DNA from: an uncultured Clostridia bacterium
GTDB taxonomy: Bacteria > Bacillota > Clostridia > Christensenellales > UBA1242
Reading direction: 5' to 3'
Length of the DNA: 5,431 bases
Assembly: GCA_947366645.1 (NCBI GenBank)
Contig: CANBAX010000055.1
Span: 1-5,431, forward strand
The notes under the pieces are model-generated. The model was not told where the DNA came from. It was given only the letters and a program-made list of their open reading frames with translations, and did no database searches. Position numbers and translations under genes: made by a program. Shown one piece after another: positions 1 through 5,170 of this stretch (the stretch's first letter is position 1; each line of letters opens with the position of its first letter).

Positions 1-293
1 TATTACTCGACAAATTTTCTTCCTACAAATGCATTTACAAAGACTTTGATTATTTTCCATATATTTCTTTTGAATATAAAAAAGATAAGGCCCGCACTTT
101 CAAGGAACTTATTAAGTTTGCTTTTAGTCGCGACAAAGCCAAAGGATACCTTCTTTCCGCTTTCGTTTTACTCTTATCTAGCTTTTTTGTAAGAATCAAC
201 CTTTATTACTGTATAGTAAGTTCTATTTTACTTGTATTTGCCCTTATTTGCTACTCAAATAAAGGCGAAGAAATGCCAAGTGAAGTTTTATAA
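1..293 (+). CDS. C-terminal end of an unrecognised membrane protein (partial)
   Basis: Reading in the frame that starts at base 3 gives 96 open codons ending in TAA at 291-293; the gene begins before the window. The first 45 or so residues are polar and rich in Lys, Tyr and Phe (including KDKARTFKELIKFAFSRDKA). They are followed by two hydrophobic stretches, about fragment residues 49-63 and 67-85, separated by a short Arg-Ile-Asn turn, then a short polar tail. This looks like a helical hairpin that ends an integral membrane protein. It is the only plus-strand gene and converges on yhbY. I do not recognise the family and assign no function; a transporter or an envelope protein would both fit. 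The gene is likely real because of the long open frame, the sensible membrane topology and the stop that abuts the neighbouring gene exactly. Confidence 0.6.
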   Translation, partial: LLDKFSSYKCIYKDFDYFPYISFEYKKDKARTFKELIKFAFSRDKAKGYLLSAFVLLLSSFFVRINLYYCIVSSILLVFALICYSNKGEEMPSEVL

Positions 294-590
294 TTATATA
301 AGTTCTATATGTTTAAAATCTTTTTTTGAAGAAATACGATAAATAATAAAGTTAGACCCAATAACCTGCACTGGCTCAGCCTCTAATTTTTTGCATACAA
401 TTTCACACGCCTCTCTTGCATGCAACTCACTATTTTTTAGTACTTTTATTTTTATTAATTCTCGCGCCTCCAAGAGTGCATTAATTGCCTCAAAGGAATT
501 TTCGCTTAATCCCTCTTTTCCTATTTGCATAACAGGCTCAAGTGCATTTCCAAGCCCTCTTAAATGTGCGCGCTGTTTTGTTGTTAACAT
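294..590 (-). CDS. yhbY: YhbY family RNA-binding protein (CRM domain), ribosome assembly factor
   Basis: This 98-residue protein is about the usual length for bacterial YhbY and consists of a single CRM domain. The N-terminal 'LTTKQRAHLRGLGNALEPVM' block, the GxxG loop (GKEG, residues 24-27), the 'ALLEARELIKIKVLKN' segment and the C-terminal 'PVQVIGSNFIIYR' strand are all family hallmarks. YhbY-type proteins associate with pre-50S particles and act in large-subunit assembly in the cytoplasm. The ATG start is supported by a GGGAG ribosome binding site at 597-601, six bases upstream. In many Firmicutes yhbY directly follows obgE; here it is the next gene downstream but 400 bases of repeat-rich DNA separate them. 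Its stop codon touches the stop of the convergent plus-strand gene. The assignment is strong; its role is taken from the family. Confidence 0.93.
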   Translation of the reverse strand: MLTTKQRAHLRGLGNALEPVMQIGKEGLSENSFEAINALLEARELIKIKVLKNSELHAREACEIVCKKLEAEPVQVIGSNFIIYRISSKKDFKHIELI

Positions 591-596
591 TGTTCA

Positions 597-634
597 CTCC
601 CTTTTATTATACTATATATTGCTAGTATGCATAC
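597..634 (-). promoter_or_regulatory. Region upstream of yhbY: ribosome binding site, weak -10-like box, 10-bp palindrome
   Basis: Reading toward yhbY there is a perfect 10-bp palindrome GTATGCATAC (625-634), then a TATAAT hexamer (606-611), then the GGGAG ribosome binding site (597-601). No convincing -35 box lies 16-18 bases upstream of the TATAAT, and a transcript starting there would have only about a ten-base leader. A promoter is therefore possible but poorly supported. The segment matters because yhbY is 400 bases from obgE and may need its own promoter. Confidence 0.3.
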
Positions 635-695
635 ATAATAGTAACTATATGTTGTTTTTTTGGTTTTCTCCGCTGCGGACTATCGTCCTTCGGTC

Positions 696-735
696 GAAAT
701 GACATAGGTAGGGAAAAACGTCCTTCGGTCGAAAT
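696..735 (+). repeat. 40-bp perfect direct repeat, copy 1
   Basis: Identical to 794-833, an offset of 98 bases. It starts GAAATGACATAGGTAGGG and runs through a second core to GGTCGAAAT, so it joins two cores across a spacer containing ATAGGTAGGGAAAAACGTCC. Confidence 0.95.
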
Positions 736-774
736 GACAATGGCTTAGGTACTTTTTGTTTAATGGATTTCTCC
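724..774 (+). repeat. 51-bp perfect direct repeat, copy 1
   Basis: Identical to 872-922, an offset of 148 bases. It starts TTCGGTCGAAATGACA and passes through the spacer TGGCTTAGGTACTTTTTG to GGATTTCTCC. It overlaps copy 1 of the 40-bp repeat by twelve bases through the shared core. Confidence 0.95.
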
Positions 775-793
775 GCTACACTGCGTTCCGGTT

Positions 794-833
794 GAAATGA
801 CATAGGTAGGGAAAAACGTCCTTCGGTCGAAAT
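794..833 (+). repeat. 40-bp perfect direct repeat, copy 2
   Basis: Second copy of 696-735. Identity ends where this copy reads GAAATCACA instead of GAAATGACA, a single substitution, after which three more bases match. Confidence 0.95.
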
Positions 834-871
834 CACAGAAAGAGTAAATAGATTTCTCCGCTCCACTGCGT

Positions 872-922
872 TTCGGTCGAAATGACAATGGCTTAGGTAC
901 TTTTTGTTTAATGGATTTCTCC
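872..922 (+). repeat. 51-bp perfect direct repeat, copy 2
   Basis: Second copy of 724-774. After the identical block the copies diverge: this one goes straight to ACTGCGG, missing the CGCTAC bases that precede ACTGCG in copy 1, so it looks like a shortened unit. Confidence 0.95.
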
Positions 923-990
923 ACTGCGGTTGAAATGACAATAATGGAAAAAAATTATATAAGTAATACCTCTAGTCAAAACGATGCGAA

Positions 991-2259
991 TTACTGCATA
1001 TATTCAAATGTAATATCTTTAATTCTTACGCTATCGCCGTTCTTTAATCCACGCTGTTTGAGCATATCAATAATTCCCATTTCTTGAAGTCTTGCTTGGA
1101 AATATGCAAACGACCTTGTATCATCAAGCACCACCCCCCGAATGAAATTATCTATCTTTCCGCCACTTACCACAAAGGTGCCGTCATCTTCTCGGGTTAT
1201 TACAATAGAAGTATTATCTTTTTTATCAAAATCATGCTCCTCTATTTCTATAGGTTCACTTTTTGGAATGTGAGATAATTTTTCAAGCACTATCAGCTTT
1301 AAGTTTTCAATTCCATTATAGGTTGCACCTGAAATTTCCAAAGGCGTTATTCCTGTTTTTTTGATAAATTGTTCACGACGAGCGATAAGAGTTTCTTCAT
1401 CAACTAAATCCGTTTTAGATAGTACTACAATTTGCTGAACCTTAGTAAGTTTTTCGCTATACTTTTTCAGCTCATGATTAATTTTATCATAATCTTCTAG
1501 AAAATTTCTGCCGTCACTTTCGGAAACGTCTATCAAATGCAAAATAAGCCGCACTCTTTCAACATGTTTTAAGAAGTAATGACCAAGCCCCTGCCCTTCA
1601 CTTGCACCTTCAATTAGCCCTGGAATGTCTGCGACTACAAAAGTTTGACCTTTTACCTCACACACGCCAAGATTTGGATACAAAGTGGTGAAAGGATAAT
1701 TTGCTATTTTCGGATTTGCATTGGAGATACATGAAAGCAATGTGGACTTTCCTACATTTGGAAATCCAACCAAGCCAACATCGGCTATCGTCTTTAATTC
1801 CAAAATTACTTCACGAGATGTAGTTATTTCGCCAGTTTGTGAATAATGTGGTGCCTGCTTTATAGAGGATTTATAATAAGCATTACCATGACCACCATTA
1901 CCACCCTTTAATGCAATAAATTTCATACCATGTTCATACAAATCGGCAATTATTTTATCTGTTTTGGCGTCTATAATTACAGTCCCGCAGGGAACCTCTA
2001 TAATTTCATCTTTACCGCTGGCACCGGTCTGTAATTTTTTAGCACCATTTAAGCCGTCACCTGCGACAAACTTCTTTTTAAAACGAAAACTATACAGAGT
2101 ATTCATATCGCGGGTTGCTACAAAAACAACATTTCCGCCTTTGCCGCCTTCACCACCATCTGGCCCACCATTTGCGACAAGTTTTGTACGCAAAAAAGAT
2201 ATGGCACCATTGCCACCATTTCCTGCTTTTATTGATATTTTTACTCTATCTAAAAACAA
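991..2259 (-). CDS. obgE: Obg family GTPase (ObgE/CgtA)
   Basis: This 422-residue protein has the three-domain layout of Firmicutes Obg. Residues 1-158 form the glycine-rich Obg fold (FLDRVKISIKAGNGGNG, GGPDGGEGGKGGNV, GGNGGHGN). The GTPase domain carries G1 GFPNVGKS (165-172), the G2 threonines in YPFTTLYPN (about 188-196), G3 DIPG (211-214), G4 SKTD (281-284, usually NKxD) and G5 SGAT (310-313). Residues from about 345 to 420 form an OCT domain (TFVVSGGKIDNFI, FQARLQEMGIIDML, GDSVRIKDITFEY). Obg binds the 50S subunit, acts in its late assembly and links growth to GTP/ppGpp levels. Translation starts at TTG (2257-2259), fixed by homology at the MFLDRVKI end and a strong AAGGAG site. It follows nth after 143 bases and precedes yhbY. 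The identification is near certain. Confidence 0.97.
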   Translation of the reverse strand: MFLDRVKISIKAGNGGNGAISFLRTKLVANGGPDGGEGGKGGNVVFVATRDMNTLYSFRFKKKFVAGDGLNGAKKLQTGASGKDEIIEVPCGTVIIDAKTDKIIADLYEHGMKFIALKGGNGGHGNAYYKSSIKQAPHYSQTGEITTSREVILELKTIADVGLVGFPNVGKSTLLSCISNANPKIANYPFTTLYPNLGVCEVKGQTFVVADIPGLIEGASEGQGLGHYFLKHVERVRLILHLIDVSESDGRNFLEDYDKINHELKKYSEKLTKVQQIVVLSKTDLVDEETLIARREQFIKKTGITPLEISGATYNGIENLKLIVLEKLSHIPKSEPIEIEEHDFDKKDNTSIVITREDDGTFVVSGGKIDNFIRGVVLDDTRSFAYFQARLQEMGIIDMLKQRGLKNGDSVRIKDITFEYMQ

Positions 2260-2265
2260 AATTAT

Positions 2266-2271
2266 CTCCTT
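2266..2271 (-). promoter_or_regulatory. Ribosome binding site for obgE, deciding the TTG start
   Basis: AAGGAG (within ATAAGGAGAT) lies six bases upstream of the TTG at 2257-2259. There is no ATG near the expected N-terminus, so this strong site supports TTG as the true start. Confidence 0.88.
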
Positions 2272-2275
2272 ATTA

Positions 2276-2353
2276 CTATAACTCCGCTGACTTGAAAATC
2301 CGCCAGTTCTGTTTTTCCTTGTGAGTAAGATTATTTAACTGACAAGACATCAT
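2276..2353 (-). CDS. Possible 25-codon small ORF in the nth-obgE gap
   Basis: A double ATG at 2348-2353 opens a 25-codon frame that ends in TAG at 2276-2278, four bases before the obgE ribosome binding site. The predicted peptide begins MMSCQLNNLTHKEKQNW and ends RIFKSAEL; it is polar with no membrane segment. A ribosome finishing here would release right at the obgE start region, which would suit a leader peptide or coupling. Against it, no good ribosome binding site sits at the usual distance (AAGG is about 13 bases upstream and GAG is directly adjacent), and the start codons fall in the loop and stem edge of a predicted hairpin. The open frame may be chance or part of an intergenic repeat. 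Confidence 0.15.
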   Translation of the reverse strand: MMSCQLNNLTHKEKQNWRIFKSAEL

Positions 2354-2376
2354 CTCGTCGGTCGCCTTCTACTCAA
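2280..2376 (-). promoter_or_regulatory. Candidate structured RNA leader upstream of obgE
   Basis: In the transcript direction, TGAGTA (2370-2375) can pair with TACTCA (2322-2327). They enclose a hairpin in which GACGAGA (2353-2359) pairs with TCTTGTC (2341-2347) around a five-base loop. Farther on, AACTGGC (2302-2308) has two competing partners: GTCAGTT upstream (2337-2343, seven pairs with one wobble) and GTCAG downstream (2287-2291, five pairs with CTGGC). The upstream pairing overlaps the first hairpin, so two alternative folds are possible. No conserved motif of a known riboswitch, T-box or ribosomal-protein leader was recognised. The segment also looks less AT-rich than its flanks. It may be a regulatory leader, or an intergenic repeat with internal complementarity. 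Confidence 0.35.
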
Positions 2377-2402
2377 AGATTTACCATTACATAAATTTTA
2401 TA

Positions 2403-3023
2403 CTACATCTTGGTTTTAAATTTACACATTGACTCAAATGGACAGTCTTTGCAGTCTGGTTTCTGCGACTTACATTTATATCTTCCAAAATGCACCATTT
2501 GAAGATGAAGTTCGCTCCAATGATTTTTTGGAAAGAACTTTGTAAGAGCAAGTTCACATTTATTTGGGTCATCAGTATCAGCAAGTCCTAATCTATTTGA
2601 TACACGCAAAACATGAGTATCTACCGCAAAAGCGTCACCTTTAAACCCCTCGCTGTATACAACATTCGCTGTCTTTCTTCCCACCCCAGCCAAGGTTTGC
2701 ATCTCTTCTAGCGACTCGGGTACTTGTCCATTATACTTTTCAACAAGTTCCTTGCTCATCTTTAAGATATTTTTTGCCTTATTATGATAAAAGCCACAGG
2801 AGTGAATAAGTTTTTCTAGTTCCTCTTGACTAAGCTGAATCATTTCATGAGGCGTGCCTGCACGCTTAAACAACTCTTCAGTAACAATATTCACCCGCTT
2901 ATCTGTGCATTGTGCAGACAAGATTGTCGCAACAAGAAGCTGATAAGGACTATTGTAATGTAATTCACATTCTGCAAATGGAAATAGTTTATCAAGATGT
3001 TTTTTAATTTCTTCTGCTTTCAC
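2403..3023 (-). CDS. nth: Endonuclease III (DNA glycosylase/AP lyase)
   Basis: This 206-residue protein is the normal size for Nth, which removes oxidised pyrimidines from DNA and cleaves the strand at the resulting abasic site during base-excision repair. The helix-hairpin-helix is at LAGVGRKTANVV (111-122), with catalytic Lys117; the catalytic Asp is Asp135 in AVDTHVLRVSNRLGL. The C-terminal [4Fe-4S] ligands Cys184, Cys191, Cys194 and Cys200 have the canonical C-x6-C-x2-C-x5-C spacing. The LLVATILSAQCTDKRVN block near residues 29-45 is also typical. The start is GTG at 3021-3023, two bases after the lysS stop, with GAGG (3029-3032) inside the last lysS codons as its ribosome binding site. 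This strongly suggests cotranscription and translational coupling with lysS. All key residues are present. Confidence 0.97.
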   Translation of the reverse strand: MKAEEIKKHLDKLFPFAECELHYNSPYQLLVATILSAQCTDKRVNIVTEELFKRAGTPHEMIQLSQEELEKLIHSCGFYHNKAKNILKMSKELVEKYNGQVPESLEEMQTLAGVGRKTANVVYSEGFKGDAFAVDTHVLRVSNRLGLADTDDPNKCELALTKFFPKNHWSELHLQMVHFGRYKCKSQKPDCKDCPFESMCKFKTKM

Positions 3024-3025
3024 TT

Positions 3026-4492
3026 CTACCTCATAATTGGGAATAGCACAACATCTCTTACAGACGCTTGGTTATATATTAACATAAGAAGTCTATCAAG
3101 TCCGCAACCCAGTCCGCTTATTGGTGGCATTCCATGTTCCATAGCAAGCATAAACCCTTCATCAAGGTCCATAGTTTCATCATCACCCTGTTTCTTTGCT
3201 TCAAGTTGTTTCTCGAATGCCTCGCGTTGTTGAAGCGGATTAACAAGTTCGGAATACGCTTTACAAAGTTCGGTACCCATAACAACTACTTGGAATACAT
3301 CTATTATTCTTTCATCTTCATCGTTACGGCGAGCAAGTGGAATTAATGATGCTGGATAGTTATACAAGATAGTTGGCTGTACTATCCTCTCTCGTATCTT
3401 CTTTTTATATACGAAATCAATTATCTGGCTTACTGATTTATAATCTTCAAGTTCGCCCATAGTGAAAAGTCCTTTTGAAACTATCTTCTTTTTTAACTCT
3501 ACTGGGTCATTTTCAGCAAGAAAATCAAATCCTAAAATTTCACGCATGGTTTCTACATAATTTATTCTATCTAGGTTTTCTTTTCCAAAGTCTAATACTA
3601 CGCCGTCCTTTTCTATAGTAGTTTTTCCAGTAAGTTCTAGTAATAAATTCTTTAAAAAGCCTTGGAAAAATTTGATGTTTTCCTCAAAGTTCCAATAAGA
3701 AGCGTACCATTCAACCTGAGTAAATTCTTGAAGGTGCTGAGTATCCATTCCCTCATTTCTGAAACATTTTGCAACTTCAAACACTCTATCAAAACCACCT
3801 GCAATACATTGCTTTAAGTAGGTTTCTGGCGCTATACGAAGATTTAAGTCAATATCAAGTGCGTTATGATGTGTAAAGAAAGGCTTTGCACTTGCACCGC
3901 ACACTGCATTTTGAAGAATTGGTGTTTCCACCTCCATAAAGCCATTTTCTCCTAGATATCTCCTGATAAACGCAAGCAGTTTACTTCTTCCGATAAACAC
4001 TTCCCTTGCCTCTTCATTTGATATTAAGTCAAGATAGCGTTGACGATATTTTGCCTCAGTATCTGTAAGCCCATGGAATTTCTCTGGGAGCGGGCGCATA
4101 GTTTTTGAAAGAAGAATCACCTTCTCTGCTTTTACAGTAACTTCCCCTGTTTGAGTGGTATACACTTCCCCTTCTACGCCTACAAAGTCGGCAATATCGA
4201 CATACTTTTTATAGAATGTATACGCCTCTTCATCAAGTTCATTTCTGCCCACAGAGATTTGTATTTTATCCTCAATATCTCTTATCTGCATAAAGCCAAA
4301 CTTACCCATAACGCGTTTGAAAACGACGCGACCACATATCTTTACATGCTCGCCTAGTTTTCCTCTTGCCTCTTTTATAGTGCAAGTTCTCTCGAATTTT
4401 GCCTTATAGGGAATTTCTCCCATTTCTTTTAAATCTTGAATTTTTTGTTTTCTTACCTCAAGTTCGGTAGATAAATTTTGTAATTCTGCCAT
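3026..4492 (-). CDS. lysS: Lysyl-tRNA synthetase, class II
   Basis: This cytoplasmic 488-residue enzyme, of the usual length, attaches lysine to tRNA(Lys). An N-terminal anticodon-binding OB fold lies at about residues 50-130 (KICGRVVFKRVMGKFGFMQI; GVEGEVYTTQTGEVTVKAEK). It is followed by the linker RPLPEKFHGLTD...YRQRYLDL and the class II catalytic core: motif 1 around GFMEVETPIL (184-193), motif 2 with FRNEG (244-248) and EFTQVEWY (256-263), and motif 3 GLGCGLDRLLML (460-471) with Arg467. The C-terminus RDVVLFPIMR is typical. Some positions depart from common bacterial sequences: CGASAKPF (198-205) where GGA-x-ARPF is usual, and TQHLQEFTQVEWY where T-RHNPEFT--ELY is usual. The ATG start has a GAGG site (4499-4502) six bases upstream. 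It leads the probable lysS-nth unit and has its own candidate promoter. Confidence 0.97.
   Translation of the reverse strand: MAELQNLSTELEVRKQKIQDLKEMGEIPYKAKFERTCTIKEARGKLGEHVKICGRVVFKRVMGKFGFMQIRDIEDKIQISVGRNELDEEAYTFYKKYVDIADFVGVEGEVYTTQTGEVTVKAEKVILLSKTMRPLPEKFHGLTDTEAKYRQRYLDLISNEEAREVFIGRSKLLAFIRRYLGENGFMEVETPILQNAVCGASAKPFFTHHNALDIDLNLRIAPETYLKQCIAGGFDRVFEVAKCFRNEGMDTQHLQEFTQVEWYASYWNFEENIKFFQGFLKNLLLELTGKTTIEKDGVVLDFGKENLDRINYVETMREILGFDFLAENDPVELKKKIVSKGLFTMGELEDYKSVSQIIDFVYKKKIRERIVQPTILYNYPASLIPLARRNDEDERIIDVFQVVVMGTELCKAYSELVNPLQQREAFEKQLEAKKQGDDETMDLDEGFMLAMEHGMPPISGLGCGLDRLLMLIYNQASVRDVVLFPIMR
3029..3032 (-). promoter_or_regulatory. Ribosome binding site of nth inside the lysS terminus
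   Basis: GAGG overlaps the last codons of lysS (ATG AGG TAG) and sits five bases before the GTG start of nth. Together with the two-base gap between the genes this favours GTG as the start and predicts translational coupling. Confidence 0.7.
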
Positions 4493-4497
4493 TTTTT

Positions 4498-4532
4498 ACC
4501 TCTTAAGTAAAATTAACATAATTACAAGAGGT
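4498..4532 (-). promoter_or_regulatory. Inverted repeat that includes the lysS ribosome binding site
   Basis: In the transcript direction ACCTCTT (4526-4532) is perfectly complementary to AAGAGGT (4498-4504), which contains the lysS ribosome binding site. GTAA next to the first arm can further pair with TTAC, leaving a two-base bulge. A transcript reading in from the transglycosylase gene would contain both arms and could hide the site. A transcript starting at the candidate promoter at 4512-4539 would begin near 4505 and lack the first arm. The repeat could instead act at the DNA level as an operator. No T-box motif accompanies it. Confidence 0.45.
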
Positions 4533-4539
4533 TTGTCAA
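4512..4539 (-). promoter_or_regulatory. Candidate sigma-A type promoter for lysS
   Basis: A perfect TTGACA -35 hexamer (4534-4539) is followed after 16 bases by GTTAAT (4512-4517), four of six matches to TATAAT. Initiation would fall near 4505, giving a leader of about 13 bases that still contains the GAGG ribosome binding site. The -35 is convincing and well placed in the only gap upstream of lysS; the -10 is weak. Confidence 0.5.
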
Positions 4540-4593
4540 ATTTTTTGGACGGAATAACCGACTTTTTAGGCATTATATATACATTATGCACTT

Positions 4594-5133
4594 TTATTTA
4601 TATTTTCGGCTATAGTATTTAAGATTTTTATTGAGTTTTACGATGTAGTTTTGAGTTTCAGAAAACGGCACCTTTTTTAAAGTTTTTCCGTCTTGCGAAT
4701 ATTCGCTATCTTTAAGCCAATTCCTTACATTGGTTGGCCCTGCGTTATATGCACACATGGCTGTAGACCTATCTTCAAAATTATTAACAAGGGACTTTAA
4801 ATAATAGCAACCTAGATTTAGGTTATATTTTACTTCATATAATTTTTCTTCATCATATTCTAGTTTAAGTTTTTCACAAAGCCACTCGGCTGTTGAAGGC
4901 ATGATTTGCATTAGTCCTTTTGCACCCTTTGGCGAGGTGCGATTTGGATTATAACCACTTTCTACATTAACAACTGACGCAACAAGTGAAGGCTCTAAAT
5001 CATACTTTTGACTTAACTCTTTAATCTCACTTGTATAGCGCATAGGATAAAAATACCCATTTACACAATAAATTAAAAATGACAACATAATTGCCACTAA
5101 CGACAGAATTACTACGCTATAAATCGCTTTCAT
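4594..5133 (-). CDS. Membrane-anchored lytic transglycosylase (SLT domain, GH23 type)
   Basis: This 179-residue protein begins with a single hydrophobic segment (about residues 4-24, IYSVVILSLVAIMLSFLIY). It is likely an uncleaved signal anchor that places the rest outside the membrane. The remainder is one SLT domain: LEPSLVASVVNVESGYNP with catalytic Glu58, SPKGAKGLMQIMPSTAEWL (67-85), NLGCYYL, AMCAYNAGP (125-133) and ETQNYIVKL (159-167). Such enzymes cleave the MurNAc-GlcNAc bond of peptidoglycan, forming 1,6-anhydro-MurNAc ends. No peptidoglycan-binding module is attached. The ATG is the only usable start, since an in-frame TAG lies seven codons upstream, yet no clear ribosome binding site precedes it and the start lies in an inverted repeat. 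It follows the DUF3343 gene after 37 bases, so the two may be cotranscribed. Whether it serves growth, division, sporulation or an export machine cannot be told. Confidence 0.93.
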   Translation of the reverse strand: MKAIYSVVILSLVAIMLSFLIYCVNGYFYPMRYTSEIKELSQKYDLEPSLVASVVNVESGYNPNRTSPKGAKGLMQIMPSTAEWLCEKLKLEYDEEKLYEVKYNLNLGCYYLKSLVNNFEDRSTAMCAYNAGPTNVRNWLKDSEYSQDGKTLKKVPFSETQNYIVKLNKNLKYYSRKYK

Positions 5134-5150
5134 ATATTTATCATATGAAA
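5128..5150 (-). promoter_or_regulatory. Inverted repeat covering the transglycosylase start codon
   Basis: TTTCATAT (5143-5150 read on the minus strand) and ATATGAAA (5128-5135) are perfect 8-bp arms around a seven-base spacer. The second arm contains the ATG start. No Shine-Dalgarno-like sequence is visible upstream. A four-codon mini-ORF (ATG ATA AAT ATA TGA, 5130-5144) overlaps the start by ATGA. Either the hairpin or coupling from the mini-ORF could affect initiation; the repeat is AT-rich, so its stability is uncertain. Confidence 0.35.
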
Positions 5151-5170
5151 ACTATCGGAGTTTATACAAA

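Larger units (their letters stand above)
661..945. repeat. Mosaic cluster of palindromic dispersed-type repeats between obgE and yhbY
   Basis: The core CGGTYGAAATGACA occurs six times on the plus strand, at 691-704, 726-739, 789-802, 824-837 (GAAATCACA variant), 874-887 and 927-940. A companion motif, TTTCTCCGCT-CACTGCG or a shortened form, occurs near 665-680, 768-785, 853-870 and 916-928. Companion and core together can fold: ATTTC pairs with GAAAT and CCG with CGG, for example over 852-883, 767-798 and 915-936. On the minus strand the core reads TGTCATTTCGACCG, matching from memory a widespread family of intergenic bacterial repeats that often gives rise to spurious 'CHFDR' or 'MSFRP' type protein predictions. 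Two spacer types alternate and each appears twice, so the cluster seems to have grown by nested duplication. No coding function is supported. Confidence 0.88.

Noticed and set aside
391..702. Plus-strand 103-codon frame opposite yhbY
   Set aside because: It is antisense to a confidently identified yhbY and runs on into the repeat region; no family features.
645..941. 98-codon minus-strand open frame
   Set aside because: It lies wholly in the repeat mosaic, and the translated peptide is itself repeated (MSFQP, CHFDR, PLSFRPK). This is the typical spurious protein of such repeats.
661..945. CRISPR array
   Set aside because: The cores are only about 14 bp and variable, unit lengths are irregular, and the intervals between cores are duplicated instead of unique. 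No cas genes are present.
1084..1278. Plus-strand frame opposite obgE
   Set aside because: Shadow of obgE with no domain signature or ribosome binding site.
1964..2324. Two plus-strand frames opposite the obgE N-terminus
   Set aside because: Proline- and His/Leu-rich peptides that result from reading the glycine-rich Obg codons backwards.
2260..2402. Known riboswitch (manganese, THF, preQ1, c-di-GMP, fluoride) upstream of obgE
   Set aside because: I compared the conserved cores I know and none fits; only unclassified pairing is visible.
2387..2584. Minus-strand 65-codon frame within nth
   Set aside because: Alternative frame of nth, whose own frame holds all catalytic and iron-sulfur residues.
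2997..3346. Plus-strand frames opposite the end of lysS
   Set aside because: Antisense shadows of lysS with low-complexity content.
4545..4567. Intrinsic terminator after the transglycosylase gene
   Set aside because: The CGG-AATAA-CCG stem followed by ACTTTTT has its T-run on the plus strand, where no gene needs ending. On the minus strand it lacks a T-run.
4493..4593. T-box leader for lysS
   Set aside because: The gap is about 100 bases, with no T-box sequence (UGGNACCGCG) and no specifier stem, and the likely leader is only about 13 bases.
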